DNA from: JANOBD01 sp031411495
GTDB taxonomy: Bacteria > Planctomycetota > Phycisphaerae > Tepidisphaerales > Tepidisphaeraceae
Length of the DNA: 42,525 nt
Assembly: GCA_031411495.1 (NCBI GenBank)
Contig: JANOBD010000098.1
Location: 1-42,525, forward strand
Reading direction: 5' to 3'
In this document: piece after piece, positions 31,958 to 40,574 of the stretch
Layout: each line of letters begins with the position of its first letter
Numbering within the stretch: position 1 is the stretch's first letter
Made by a program: the position numbers and the translations under genes
The notes under the pieces: generated by a model
Told to the model about the DNA's origin: nothing
What the model saw: the letters and a program-made list of their open reading frames with translations, nothing else
Databases searched by the model: none

Positions 31958-33031
31958 ATGACCTACCGCCCCACCATCGCCATCACCATGGGAGAGCCGG
32001 CCGGCATCGGGCCGGAGGTGATCGTCAAGGCGCTCACCGATCCGGTGCTGCGCCATCGCGCGCGATTCGTCATCTACGGAATGAACGAGTTGCTCAGCTA
32101 CGCCGCCGACCTTGCCGAGCACGATGTCTACTGGTGGCGCGACCCGATCAAGGGCCCGCCGCGGCACTACACGCAGGATGTCGTCGTCGTCGATTACGAT
32201 GAGTATTCCATGCTCCACACCGATGCGCGCGGCCCGAGCAAACTCGGCGGCGAAGCGTCAATGCGGTTCTGCGTCGACGCGATCGAAGCGGCGATGAAGG
32301 GGTATGTCGACGGCGTGGTCACCGCGCCGATCGCCAAGGAAAGCTGGCACATGGCCGGCTACAAATATCCCGGCCACACCGAGCTCTTCGCCGAGCGGAC
32401 GCATGCCCGGCAATTTGCGATGATGTTCGCCGGCGGGCCGATCCGCGTCGTGCTCGCGACCGTTCATGTGCCATTGCTCGCAGTGTGGAACGTGCTGAAC
32501 ATCGGCGCGATCTTTCGGCCGATCGAACTCGTTCACAAAGCGCTCGTGGAATGGTTCGACATCCCGCATCCGCGCATCGCGGTTTGCGGATTGAATCCGC
32601 ACGCGGGCGAGAACGGCGCCTTTGGCGACGAAGAGAAGCGGCTGATCCTGCCGGCCATGCTGATGGCGCGTGAGCAAGGCATCAGCGTCACCGGCCCGCA
32701 CCCGGCCGACACGGTCTTCATCGCCGCCCGCGATGGCCGGTACGATGCCGTCGTCGCGATGTATCACGACCAGGGACTCATTCCTGTCAAGTTGCTCGGC
32801 TTCGAGCAGAGCGTGAACCTGACGCTCGGGCTGCCGATCATCCGCACGAGCCCAGATCACGGCACGGCGTTCGACATCGTGGGCCGGAACCGCGCGAACG
32901 CCAGTTCGATGCGCGCGGCGATCTCGATGGCGATCGACCTGGCGATCCGTCGACACGAGCGCGGGCAGATGCCCCCGGATGCGCCGTCGAATCACGAGCA
33001 GAACGACCCGGGTCAGCAATCGCGCGAATGA
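31958..33031 (+). CDS. pdxA: 4-Hydroxythreonine-4-phosphate dehydrogenase
   Basis: A 357-residue PdxA, the NAD-dependent enzyme that oxidises 4-phosphohydroxy-L-threonine in the DXP-dependent pyridoxal phosphate pathway. The N-terminus PTIAITMGEPAGIGPEVIVKAL is diagnostic. Other blocks are VVTAPIAKESWHMAGYKYPGHTELFAERT with a metal-ligand His, CGLNPHAGENGAFGDEE, MYHDQGLIPVKLLGFEQSVNLTLGLPIIRTSPDHGTAFDI with the other metal His residues, and NRANASSM. All appear intact. The downstream zinc-ribbon gene overlaps by four bases (ATGA), so the two are translationally coupled. The leader contains the palindromic repeat 31821-31925. Confidence 0.95.
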   Translation: MTYRPTIAITMGEPAGIGPEVIVKALTDPVLRHRARFVIYGMNELLSYAADLAEHDVYWWRDPIKGPPRHYTQDVVVVDYDEYSMLHTDARGPSKLGGEASMRFCVDAIEAAMKGYVDGVVTAPIAKESWHMAGYKYPGHTELFAERTHARQFAMMFAGGPIRVVLATVHVPLLAVWNVLNIGAIFRPIELVHKALVEWFDIPHPRIAVCGLNPHAGENGAFGDEEKRLILPAMLMAREQGISVTGPHPADTVFIAARDGRYDAVVAMYHDQGLIPVKLLGFEQSVNLTLGLPIIRTSPDHGTAFDIVGRNRANASSMRAAISMAIDLAIRRHERGQMPPDAPSNHEQNDPGQQSRE

Positions 33032-33573
33032 ACCACCTGGAGTCGAGACTCGTCGCGTTGCTGTTCATCGCGTCGTGCGTGGCCGGTTTTCTCGTTGCGA
33101 CGAGCGGCGACCTGCGCCCGGAACTTGCCAGTGCATTGCTGATCGTCACGATTTCCATCACCGCGGCATGGCGATGGCTCGGATCTCCGTTTCTCGAGTT
33201 GCTTTCGCTCTTTGCATGGCTTGCAACGCTTATCGCGGTGATCCCGATCCTCGCCGGCATTCCGTACCTGCTTGGGGCCGCGGTGGTAGGCGTCGCCGTG
33301 ATGTCGCCGTTGGGCATTGTGCTCTACCTGCGCAAAGAGGAGCGGGAGGCGCGCGAGGTAGACGGCCGGTGTCTCTATTGCGGCTACGACCTGCGGGCGT
33401 CGAGTGAGCGGTGTCCGGAATGTGGACGCGAAGTCGAGGGCGATGTGTATCGGCGGCGGCGAATTGCGGAAGAGTTGCGGGCAAAACGGGCGGTGCAAAC
33501 GCCGGACCTCACGCCGCCGGCGCCGAAGCAACCTGCCGAGATTGATAACGATCCGCCCTTGGATGTCGGCTGA
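33028..33573 (+). CDS. Membrane protein with C-terminal zinc ribbon
   Basis: A 181-residue protein with three to four hydrophobic helices (about 8-26, 35-52, 55-75 and 78-101) followed by a cytosolic tail. The tail holds a four-cysteine zinc ribbon, CLYCGYDLRASSERCPECG, with Cys115, 118, 129 and 132. This Y-C-G-Y-D-L-R form is very common in small planctomycete membrane proteins and is uncharacterised. A charged, Pro-rich end follows. Its ATG overlaps the pdxA stop. No role in vitamin B6 synthesis is implied by its sequence. Confidence 0.85.
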   Translation: MNHLESRLVALLFIASCVAGFLVATSGDLRPELASALLIVTISITAAWRWLGSPFLELLSLFAWLATLIAVIPILAGIPYLLGAAVVGVAVMSPLGIVLYLRKEEREAREVDGRCLYCGYDLRASSERCPECGREVEGDVYRRRRIAEELRAKRAVQTPDLTPPAPKQPAEIDNDPPLDVG

Positions 33574-33800
33574 GGCGATGACGAGCGGCGCACCTGCATC
33601 GACCCAGGCGGGCATTCCCAGCGATCTGGAGAATCCCGCTTTTCGCTTGACTCTAACGGCAACCGTTCTAGATTGAGTAAACGATTACCTCGTGCTGCGG
33701 AGCGCAGGTCTCATTTCGCTTTGCCTTGAATCGGACGGAGGACCATTCCGATTCACTGCGAACGGGTTCGTCTCGACACTCAATTCCTTGGAGGAACACG

Positions 33801-34886
33801 ATGAAACTACCCACCACGGCCCTTGCCGCGATTCTGATCGCCGCTGTGCTTCCGGTTGCGTCACGCGCTGACACGGTCATCGGCGACTGGGAAAACGGCT
33901 CGACCGACGGCTGGATCGACTGGGGCACGCAGGCCGCCATCGCATCGCCCAAGTACGAGTGGACGAGTTTCGGCGCGACCCGCGGCACCGGCGCGATCAA
34001 GGTCAACGCGGCCGGGTACAACCAGAATCTCTCCATCAAGCTCCAGAACAACAATCTCATGGCGGCGTTCCTGGCGAACAATCAGCTGTCGATTGATTTC
34101 AGTTATCCGGCCGAGACCAATCCCGGCTACGCACAGATTTACGATATCGCCATCAACGCCGAGAGCTACGGTTTCCATGGCGAGAGCCCGGTCCCGAAGT
34201 TTACCTATGGCTTCCCCAACGGCGGCCCGCAGACCACCACCATCTCCTGGGACTACCATCGCCTGGTGGACGGCATCACCTCGAATGGCGAGGTCACCGC
34301 GGCGTCACGGTGGATCGAGTTCATCATCGCCACCAATTCCGACTCAACCCACGGCACACTCTACTTCGACAACGCCCGACTCACCCGTAACGCATCGCTC
34401 GGCGATTTCAATCACGACGGCGCGGTCGATGCGCTGGACATCGATCTGCTCCTGCGGACGGATAACGGCGACGGTGCCGACCTGATGTACGATCTGAACG
34501 CCGACAACCTTGTCCGCTCGCCGATCAACACCGGCGTCGCAATCAGCGACTCCGACTACTGGGTGCAACTCGTCAAGGGGACGAAGTACGGCGACACGAA
34601 TCTCGACAAGAAGGTCAACTTCGACGACCTGCTCGCGCTCGCGCAGAACTACGGAGATCAATCCACCGGCACCTGGGCCAAAGGCGATTTCGACGGCAAC
34701 AACGCAGTCGCCTTCGACGACCTGCTGCTCCTGGCACAAAACTACGGATTCGTCGGGTTGGTCGACGGTGCGTCTCCACAATTCAATGCCGACTGGGCGC
34801 TGGCGCAGTCCCTCGTGCCTGAGCCGGGTAGCGCGATGGCGCTGGGAGCCATGGTGCTGGTTCGCCGCCGGCGAGCCAAGGCCTAA
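33801..34886 (+). CDS. Secreted protein with dockerin-like repeats and PEP-CTERM signal
   Basis: The start is set at the ATG at 33801 (MKLPTTALAAILIAAVLPVASRA), with GGAGG six bases upstream; 361 residues. After the signal peptide, residues about 25-195 form a beta-rich module (DWENGSTDGWIDWG ... TLYFDNARL) like carbohydrate-binding or jelly-roll domains. Then come three EF-hand-like dockerin type I segments: GDFNHDGAVDALDIDLLL near 201, GDTNLDKKVNFDDLLALAQNYG near 264 and GDFDGNNAVAFDDLLLLAQNYG near 295. The C-terminus is a PEP-CTERM signal: VPEP at 339-342, a hydrophobic stretch and RRRRAKA. Calcium-dependent folding and surface attachment are expected. No cohesin protein is in the window. 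Confidence 0.88.
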   Translation: MKLPTTALAAILIAAVLPVASRADTVIGDWENGSTDGWIDWGTQAAIASPKYEWTSFGATRGTGAIKVNAAGYNQNLSIKLQNNNLMAAFLANNQLSIDFSYPAETNPGYAQIYDIAINAESYGFHGESPVPKFTYGFPNGGPQTTTISWDYHRLVDGITSNGEVTAASRWIEFIIATNSDSTHGTLYFDNARLTRNASLGDFNHDGAVDALDIDLLLRTDNGDGADLMYDLNADNLVRSPINTGVAISDSDYWVQLVKGTKYGDTNLDKKVNFDDLLALAQNYGDQSTGTWAKGDFDGNNAVAFDDLLLLAQNYGFVGLVDGASPQFNADWALAQSLVPEPGSAMALGAMVLVRRRRAKA

Positions 34887-34898
34887 GGTCTCGGCGAC

Positions 34899-35270
34899 TC
34901 ACCTTCCGAGAGTGCGTGCCTTGCGGGCGTCGATGAATGATTTGACGGCGAGTGCCACGAAAATCGCCGCGAGGATTCCCATCGCCAGCTGGCTGTAAAC
35001 GGCCGCCGGGCGCGCGAGCGGCTCGCCCTTGATCAGCTTCGGAAGGCTCATGCCGAGTCCGCCGAGCATGCCCAACACGCCGACCAGCGCCGCGCCGTGC
35101 ATCGCGTGCATGCGCAGGTTCGGCTTGAGCGCGACCGCGCCAAACACGATCATCGCCAGCCCGAAGTACGCCGGGATCATCGCCGTCGCGTGAAAGCCGC
35201 CGACGGCGATCATCGAGACCGGCGAAATCAGGGCGATGAGTACACCGAATACGATTGCGAGCTTGGCCAT
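34899..35270 (-). CDS. Small four-helix membrane protein
   Basis: The start is set at the ATG at 35270 (MAKLAIVFGVLIALIS) because GGGAGA lies five bases upstream; 123 residues. Four hydrophobic segments (about 3-22, 27-45, 52-72 and 90-113) make it a small integral membrane protein. Gly-rich helix faces (VGVLGMLGGLGM) suggest tight helix packing, somewhat like the TMEM14 or DUF350-type small proteins, but I cannot assign a family. It converges on the dockerin/PEP-CTERM gene with a 12-bp gap. Confidence 0.7.
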   Translation of the reverse strand: MAKLAIVFGVLIALISPVSMIAVGGFHATAMIPAYFGLAMIVFGAVALKPNLRMHAMHGAALVGVLGMLGGLGMSLPKLIKGEPLARPAAVYSQLAMGILAAIFVALAVKSFIDARKARTLGR

Positions 35271-35509
35271 GAGTCTCCCGGTCTGGGTGTGTGTGGTTGT
35301 TCTCGAATGCAAGTCCGAATGCGTAGTCTAGCGGCGCACGTCGGAACCGCCCAGTCGGACAAGTCGCCGCAGGCCGTTTCGGCATCGTTTCGGGAACTGG
35401 TGGTTTCGACAACAACCGCCTCGCGCCGGCGGGCAAAGGCGCATCGGCCGGCAGCTTTTCTTCCTCCGCGGATAGTCTTTGAAGCGGCTGGCACCTAGAC
35501 TCGAAGTCG

Positions 35510-37738
35510 ATGTCTTCGTCCGACAGTCCCAGCGCTCACACCAATCGGCTGGCCAGCGAAACCAGCCCGTATCTGCTTCAACACAAGCATAATCCGGTCG
35601 ACTGGTACGCCTGGGGCGACGAGGCCTTTGAGCGCGCCCGCGCCGGGAACAAGCCGATCTTTCTCAGCGTCGGCTACTCCACCTGCTACTGGTGTCACGT
35701 GATGGAGCGCGAGTGTTTCGAGAAAGAGGAAATCGCCGCGCTGATGAACCGGCATTTCGTCTGCATCAAGGTCGATCGGGAGGAGCGGCCGGACGTGGAC
35801 CAGCTTTACATGACGGCGACGCAGATTCTCACCCGGCAAGGCGGTTGGCCGATGAGCGTCTGGATAACGCCGGATCTCAAGCCGTTCTACGCGGGCACCT
35901 ATTTCCCGCCGCGTGATTCGCACGGTCGGCCAGGATTCCCATCCCTGCTTAATGGCATCGCCGATGCATGGCAGAACCGACGCGACGAGGTGAACCGGCA
36001 TGCCGACGAACTCGTCGAAGCGATCCGCGCCGCCACCGAATCCAATCCGCCACGGAGCGAAACCCCCGACCACGCCACCATCCGCGCGATGATCGAAACG
36101 AGCCTGGCCGATTACGAGCCGCAGTTCGGCGGGTTCGGACAGGCGCCCAAGTTCCCTCGGCAAACGCTCCTCTCGCTCCTGATCGACGCGTATCAACTGA
36201 TGCTCGACGATGAGCCGATTCGAGACGACATCCGGAAAAAGCTCCTCCACACGCTCGACGCGATGGCCGACGGCGGCATTCGCGATCACCTCGGCGGCGG
36301 ATTTCATCGCTACAGCACCGATGCGAAGTGGCTCGTCCCGCACTTTGAGATCATGCTCTACGACCAGGCGATGCTGGCGCACATCTATGCGCGTGCGTCG
36401 CGATTGTTCGAGCGGCCACGCTATGCAACCGTCTCGCGCGGCATCTGCGATTTTGTGTTGCGGGAGATGACGAGCGAAGAAGGCGCGTTTTACACCGCCT
36501 TCGACGCCGAGGTCGACCATCGCGAAGGACAGAACTACCTCTGGACGCCGCAGCTGGTGACCGAAGTGCTCGGCGAGACGGACGGCAGGCGCTTCAACGA
36601 AATCTACGGCCTGTCGCGCGGCCCCAACTTCGCAGATCCACATCACTCGGACGGCACGCCGGCGGCAAACATCCTGTTCCTGCCGGACGGCTGCGAGAGC
36701 GAGTCGGAACCGGCGATCGTCGCGATGCGATCTAAACTGCTCGGAGCACGGAGCACGCGCAAGCAGCCACTGCTCGACACCAAGATCATCACCAGTTGGA
36801 ACGCGCTGATGATCCACGCGCTTTCCATCACTGGCCGAGAGCTGAATGAAATGCGCTACCGCGACGCCGCGATCAAGGCGGCGGATTTTCTGCTCACCCA
36901 GCACGCCGAAGGCGATGAGCAGATGCAACTCGTCCACACCAGCCGCGGCGGCGTGAAAAAGCACGAGGGTTTTCTCGACGACTATGCGTGCCTCGCCCTC
37001 GCGCTCCTGGAACTGCATGCGAGCACGCGGGACGTCCGCTGGAAGCACCAGTCGCAACGCGTCGCCAGGCGAATGCTGGCCCGGTTCGGCGGCACGTCGG
37101 GCCCGCTCTTTTTCACCGCGCTCGATCAGAAAGACCTCGTCGTCCGCCAGCAGGTCGGCAGCGACAGCCCGCTCCCTTCCGGCAACGCCGTCGCCGCGCT
37201 GGCCCTGGACGAACTCGGGCAGACCGATCGCGCGCGGTCGATCCTAGCCGGCTTTGCAGACATCATCCGGCGATACCCGCAATCGATGAGCACGATGGTC
37301 CGTGCCGAACTGCTGATCGCTCAGACAGCGTTCGACGTTCGGCTGGACGCGGGGCCGCAGGCGGCTCTGCCTTCGGCGGACGATGTGGTGTCGCTGCGAG
37401 CCGCGCGGATCGGCGACCGCAAGCTCGAACTCACCGTCGACATCAAACCCGGCTTTCACCTGTATGACACCAGCATCGACCCGGCGCTGGGCCTGCATGC
37501 GACGCGGCTGAGTGTTTCGCCGAACGTGACGGAACTGGTCGATTTCGTGGACTATCCGGGCGCGCAGCGGCTCGATCTGCAGTACGGGCCGTCGGTTTCG
37601 GGATATACTGGTTCGATCTGCATCAGTGTGATGTTTTCGAAACCGATCCCCGCCGATCCCGTCACGCTCTGGCTTTCGTTTCAGGCGTGCGACGACCGCG
37701 CGTGTCTGCGGCCGACGGTCCTGAGTGCACAGGCCTGA
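35510..37738 (+). CDS. DUF255 thioredoxin-like protein (YyaL/SSP411 type) with C-terminal DsbD-like domain
   Basis: A 742-residue protein. The N-terminus NRLASETSPYLLQHKHNPVDWYAWGDEAFERA and the CYWCHVM motif (Cys59, Cys62) define the DUF255/SSP411 thioredoxin-like domain. A glycosidase-like (alpha/alpha)6 barrel follows to about residue 600 (SLGFGQ-type block QFGGFGQAPKFPRQ; YDQAMLAHIYARA; TKIITSWNALMI). Residues about 610-742 are additional and resemble the DsbD N-terminal domain (GFHLYDTSIDPALGL ... LSFQACDDRACLRPT, with Cys727 and Cys732). No signal peptide is seen, so the location of that domain is puzzling. DinB and DUF72 genes follow closely. Confidence 0.9.
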   Translation: MSSSDSPSAHTNRLASETSPYLLQHKHNPVDWYAWGDEAFERARAGNKPIFLSVGYSTCYWCHVMERECFEKEEIAALMNRHFVCIKVDREERPDVDQLYMTATQILTRQGGWPMSVWITPDLKPFYAGTYFPPRDSHGRPGFPSLLNGIADAWQNRRDEVNRHADELVEAIRAATESNPPRSETPDHATIRAMIETSLADYEPQFGGFGQAPKFPRQTLLSLLIDAYQLMLDDEPIRDDIRKKLLHTLDAMADGGIRDHLGGGFHRYSTDAKWLVPHFEIMLYDQAMLAHIYARASRLFERPRYATVSRGICDFVLREMTSEEGAFYTAFDAEVDHREGQNYLWTPQLVTEVLGETDGRRFNEIYGLSRGPNFADPHHSDGTPAANILFLPDGCESESEPAIVAMRSKLLGARSTRKQPLLDTKIITSWNALMIHALSITGRELNEMRYRDAAIKAADFLLTQHAEGDEQMQLVHTSRGGVKKHEGFLDDYACLALALLELHASTRDVRWKHQSQRVARRMLARFGGTSGPLFFTALDQKDLVVRQQVGSDSPLPSGNAVAALALDELGQTDRARSILAGFADIIRRYPQSMSTMVRAELLIAQTAFDVRLDAGPQAALPSADDVVSLRAARIGDRKLELTVDIKPGFHLYDTSIDPALGLHATRLSVSPNVTELVDFVDYPGAQRLDLQYGPSVSGYTGSICISVMFSKPIPADPVTLWLSFQACDDRACLRPTVLSAQA

Positions 37739-37765
37739 ACATTTCTGTGGGTAGGAGTTTCGACA

Positions 37766-38239
37766 ATGAAACATGACGCGATCATCAATGATTATGAAGG
37801 TGGCCCGCAGAAGTTGCGGGCGGCGGTTCAGGGGCTGAGCAGTGAAGAGCTCAACGCGTTTCCGGTTCCCGGCACCTGGTCGATCCAGCAGATCTGCGTT
37901 CACCTGCTTCATTCGGACCTCTTTGCCGCTGGACGCATGTGCCAGATCATCGCCGAGGATGTGCCGCTACTCATGAACTGGGACGAAAACACCTTCGTCG
38001 CAAGGCTGCGCTACGACAAGATGCCGATCAATGACGTGCTCAGTTGCATCGAAACCATGCGCAAGACGATGGCCGCCACGCTGCGGCAGTTGAAGGACGA
38101 AGATTTCGCGCGGTACGGCATCCACTCCAAGCGCGGCAAGCTGACGCTGGAAGATGTGCTGAACACCTACGTAAACCACCTCGAGCATCACATGAAGTTC
38201 CTCATCGAGAAACGGAAGATGCTCGGAAAACCGGTGTGA
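37766..38239 (+). CDS. DinB-like four-helix protein
   Basis: A 157-residue member of the DinB/YfiT-like metalloprotein superfamily, four-helix bundles that bind a divalent metal through three His; some are thiol transferases. The pattern fits: TWSIQQICVHLLHSDLFAAGRM with the first His near 46, and YVNHLEHHMKFL with two further His near the end. AGGAG nine bases upstream supports the ATG. It lies 27 bp after the DUF255 gene and three bases before the DUF72 gene, so the three probably form one transcript. The substrate is unknown. Confidence 0.87.
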   Translation: MKHDAIINDYEGGPQKLRAAVQGLSSEELNAFPVPGTWSIQQICVHLLHSDLFAAGRMCQIIAEDVPLLMNWDENTFVARLRYDKMPINDVLSCIETMRKTMAATLRQLKDEDFARYGIHSKRGKLTLEDVLNTYVNHLEHHMKFLIEKRKMLGKPV

Positions 38240-38242
38240 GCG

Positions 38243-39040
38243 ATGAACAACGGACCTGTGAATGGAGTCGAATGGCGCATCGGCACGATGGGGTTCAGCT
38301 ATGCCGACTGGCGCGATGTGTTTTATCCCCGGTTTCTAAAGCCGGGCGATTACCTCTCGTTCTACGCCGGCCACCTCAACGCGCTGGAAATCGACACCAC
38401 CTTTCACGCCGTTCCGCCGCCGGAGCGGTTCGAGAAGTGGGCGGCGGCGGTGCCGGCGGATTTTCGATTCGCGGTGAAGACGCCGCGGGCGATTACGCAC
38501 GAGGCGGTCATCGCCGACGCGATCGGCCCGATGCGCGAGTTTCTGCAGGTCGCGCGCCGACTCGGAGAGAAACTCGGCGTGGTGCTGATTCAATATCCGC
38601 CGACGCTGCCGGCGCGGGTCTGGCCGCAGGTTGAGCGGTTCCTCGACTCGCTGCCGAACGATCTGCGCTTCGCCGTGGAGTTTCGGAACGATTCGTGGTT
38701 TATCGATCCGGTGATCGAGGGGTTGCGATCCCGCGGGATGTCGCTCGTCAATGCCGAGTACGACTACGCGCCGCGCGAGCCGACGTTCACGGCCGACTTC
38801 GCGTACGTCCGCCTCGTCGGCCGACACGGACGGTTCGAGCCGATGACGCACGAGCGGTTTGATCCGACCGGCCAGTTGAAGTGGTGGCATGAACGGCTCG
38901 TTAACGCACAGAAGAAGACGATCTACCTGATGATCAACAACGATTTCGCGGGATTCTCGATCGGGACCGCGGATCGATTGCAGCGCATGCTCGGCCGGAC
39001 GATCGAGACGCCGGCACAGCGGATGGGGCTGTTGTTCTAG
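38243..39040 (+). CDS. DUF72 domain protein (YecE-like)
   Basis: A 265-residue protein of the DUF72 TIM-barrel family. The diagnostic N-terminus is WRIGTMGFSYADWRDVFYPRFLKPGDYLSFYAGHLNALEIDTTFHAVPPPERFEKWA. Later blocks are FRFAVKTPRAITHE, LGVVLIQYPPTLPA, LRFAVEFRNDSWF, FAYVRLVGRHGRF and IYLMINNDFAGFSIGTADRLQRML. The family is widespread and uncharacterised, with suggestions of nucleic acid or endonuclease-like roles that remain unproven. It is the last gene before the terminator at 39070-39099. Confidence 0.92.
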   Translation: MNNGPVNGVEWRIGTMGFSYADWRDVFYPRFLKPGDYLSFYAGHLNALEIDTTFHAVPPPERFEKWAAAVPADFRFAVKTPRAITHEAVIADAIGPMREFLQVARRLGEKLGVVLIQYPPTLPARVWPQVERFLDSLPNDLRFAVEFRNDSWFIDPVIEGLRSRGMSLVNAEYDYAPREPTFTADFAYVRLVGRHGRFEPMTHERFDPTGQLKWWHERLVNAQKKTIYLMINNDFAGFSIGTADRLQRMLGRTIETPAQRMGLLF

Positions 39041-39069
39041 AGAAGTTGCCTTGACGCCGATGAAACGCG

Positions 39070-39099
39070 AACGGGCACGGCGAATGCCGCACCCGTTTT
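39070..39099 (+). terminator. Intrinsic terminator after the DUF255-DinB-DUF72 operon
   Basis: AACGGGCACGGC (39070-39081) and GCCGCACCCGTT (39086-39097) form a stem with a 2x2 internal mismatch and a GAAT loop, followed by TTTTGTTGTG. It lies 29 bases past the DUF72 stop. Confidence 0.75.
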
Positions 39100-39170
39100 G
39101 TTGTGTTGCCGCGGGGCATCGGGCCTCTGTCGCCGCGAACGCTTGGCGCTTTCTGCGCCGTCACGCCCGC

Positions 39171-39190
39171 GGCGGCGGACGTCCGCCGCC
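39171..39190. repeat. Perfect 20-bp GC palindrome
   Basis: GGCGGCGGAC at 39171-39180 is exactly the inverse of GTCCGCCGCC at 39181-39190, with no spacer. A small GGCGC-TTTCT-GCGCC stem lies just before it. It is 15 bases past the DUF4112 stop (minus strand) and may help terminate that gene, although no T run follows. Confidence 0.55.
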
Positions 39191-39205
39191 ACGCATCGTT
39201 TGGAT

Positions 39206-39640
39206 TCAGACCAGCCTTCGTTTCTCGATAGCTTGTTCAAGAATCTTCAAGTTCTTCAGATTCGCCTTGAACAGCACGTCTAGCGCATCTCCCACCACCG
39301 GAACCACGCCGGTGATGAAGTCCAGGCCGAGGTTTGCCATCATCCGCATCACGACGATCTTGCCTAGCTTGTGCTTGCGCGCCAGGAACACCGGGTAGAG
39401 GCCGATGGCGAGCGAAATCGCATCGCCCGCGACCGGCACCAGACCGATCACCGCATCGAGGCCGAACTTCACGCCGGCCACTTCGAAGGACGAATCCATC
39501 AGCTTCGCAACGACGCGCGCCATCTCGACGTCCTGTTCGAGCGTGCTGGAGGGAAGCGAACCACCGGCGCCGACACGTTTCGCGGAAACATGTTGGGTGT
39601 CGGCGGTTTTGTGCACGGGTTCATTCACGGTGATGGTCAT
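39206..39640 (-). CDS. DUF4112 domain protein
   Basis: The start is set at the ATG at 39640 (MTITVNEPVHKTADTQ), 144 residues; the upstream part of the frame overlaps lpxI in another phase. The core, VAKLMDSSFEVAGVKFGLDAVIGLVPVAGDAISLAIGLYPVFLARKHKLGKIVVMRMMANLGLDFITGVVPVVGDALDVLFKANLKNLKIL, matches DUF4112, with its two G-x-x-P-V-x-G-D-x repeats and Gly-rich hydrophobic helices. It is probably membrane-associated and its role is unknown. It follows lpxI on the same strand with a 76-bp gap. Confidence 0.85.
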   Translation of the reverse strand: MTITVNEPVHKTADTQHVSAKRVGAGGSLPSSTLEQDVEMARVVAKLMDSSFEVAGVKFGLDAVIGLVPVAGDAISLAIGLYPVFLARKHKLGKIVVMRMMANLGLDFITGVVPVVGDALDVLFKANLKNLKILEQAIEKRRLV

Positions 39641-39716
39641 TTCATGAAACAATACGCACCACGATCGCATTCGTTGCTGTGATTCTAAAGATCGCCCCCG
39701 CGTAGAACGCCGGGGT

Positions 39717-40574
39717 TTACCCGGGCAGCAACGCAGGCTTTTCCAGGCCGATGATGGCGATGCCGACCTCATCGGCGCGCTTCAGCACGGCGGGCTTGTC
39801 GACCATCATAACCTGTCCGACCTCGAGCACGACGCAGCCGCAACCCGCTTGAGCAAGACACTCGATCGTCTGCAGGCCGATGGTCGGCACATCCACGCGC
39901 ATGTCCTGCCGCGCGTTGCTCACCTTGACCATCGTCCAGCCTTTGGTTCGGCAGAGTTCGCCGGCCCGACGGATCATGGCGTTGGTGCCTTCCATCGCCT
40001 CGACGGCGATGACGTCCTTGTCCATGAGCGCGACCGCCTGGCCGATGTCGAGTTGGCTGACCGTCTTGCACAGATCGAAGCCGAAGCGTGCGTCGTCGCG
40101 CTGGCGATCGCTCGGTTCGCGGCGGGTCATGGTGCCGGGCGAGGCAAGGTGATCTTTGGTGTAGGTCGTGGAGTCGATCAAGGTGATTCCTGCGCTTTGA
40201 AGTTCATCGGCGATCGCTTCGAGCAGTTTGTGATCGCGCTTGTCGTGGCGCACCTTTCGAACGTAAAGCGAGATCGTCCGCACATCGGGCACGAACTGCA
40301 ACCATCGTCCGATCCGGCCGCGGGCATACATCGCGCTCTTGGGCACCCGGCCGACCATGATCGCCTGGCTCACGTCGTGCCGCTTGAGCACACGAATCCA
40401 CTGCCCGAGCCGCATCAGACCGACGGACTGGTTCACATCCACGCACGCGGCAAGTTCCGGCCGCGCGAAGCCGCCGAGGGAAGCGCAGACGACCTTGAGC
40501 CCGGCGGATTTCGCGCCGCGAGCGACGAGGATAGGAAACTCGCCTTCGCCGGCGATGAGACCGAGGGTGTTCAT
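39717..40574 (-). CDS. lpxI: UDP-2,3-diacylglucosamine pyrophosphatase LpxI
   Basis: A 285-residue LpxI (formerly DUF1009), the enzyme that releases UMP from UDP-2,3-diacylglucosamine to give lipid X in lipid A synthesis; it is unrelated in fold to LpxH and LpxG. The N-terminal domain starts MNTLGLIAGEGEFPILVARGAKSAGLKVVCASLGG. The C-terminal domain contains DIGQAVALMDKDVIAVEAMEGTNAMIRRAGEL and KVSNARQDMRVDVPTIGLQTIECLAQAG, with the GT-D-A-M-I-like substrate block. Its presence implies an LPS-type outer membrane. Its ATG overlaps the stop of the PIN-domain toxin gene (ATGA), an unusual coupling. Confidence 0.95.
   Translation of the reverse strand: MNTLGLIAGEGEFPILVARGAKSAGLKVVCASLGGFARPELAACVDVNQSVGLMRLGQWIRVLKRHDVSQAIMVGRVPKSAMYARGRIGRWLQFVPDVRTISLYVRKVRHDKRDHKLLEAIADELQSAGITLIDSTTYTKDHLASPGTMTRREPSDRQRDDARFGFDLCKTVSQLDIGQAVALMDKDVIAVEAMEGTNAMIRRAGELCRTKGWTMVKVSNARQDMRVDVPTIGLQTIECLAQAGCGCVVLEVGQVMMVDKPAVLKRADEVGIAIIGLEKPALLPG

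Noticed and set aside
35495..37057. 520-codon minus-strand frame opposite the DUF255 gene
   Set aside because: Antisense shadow without motifs; the DUF255 protein on the plus strand is conserved along its length.
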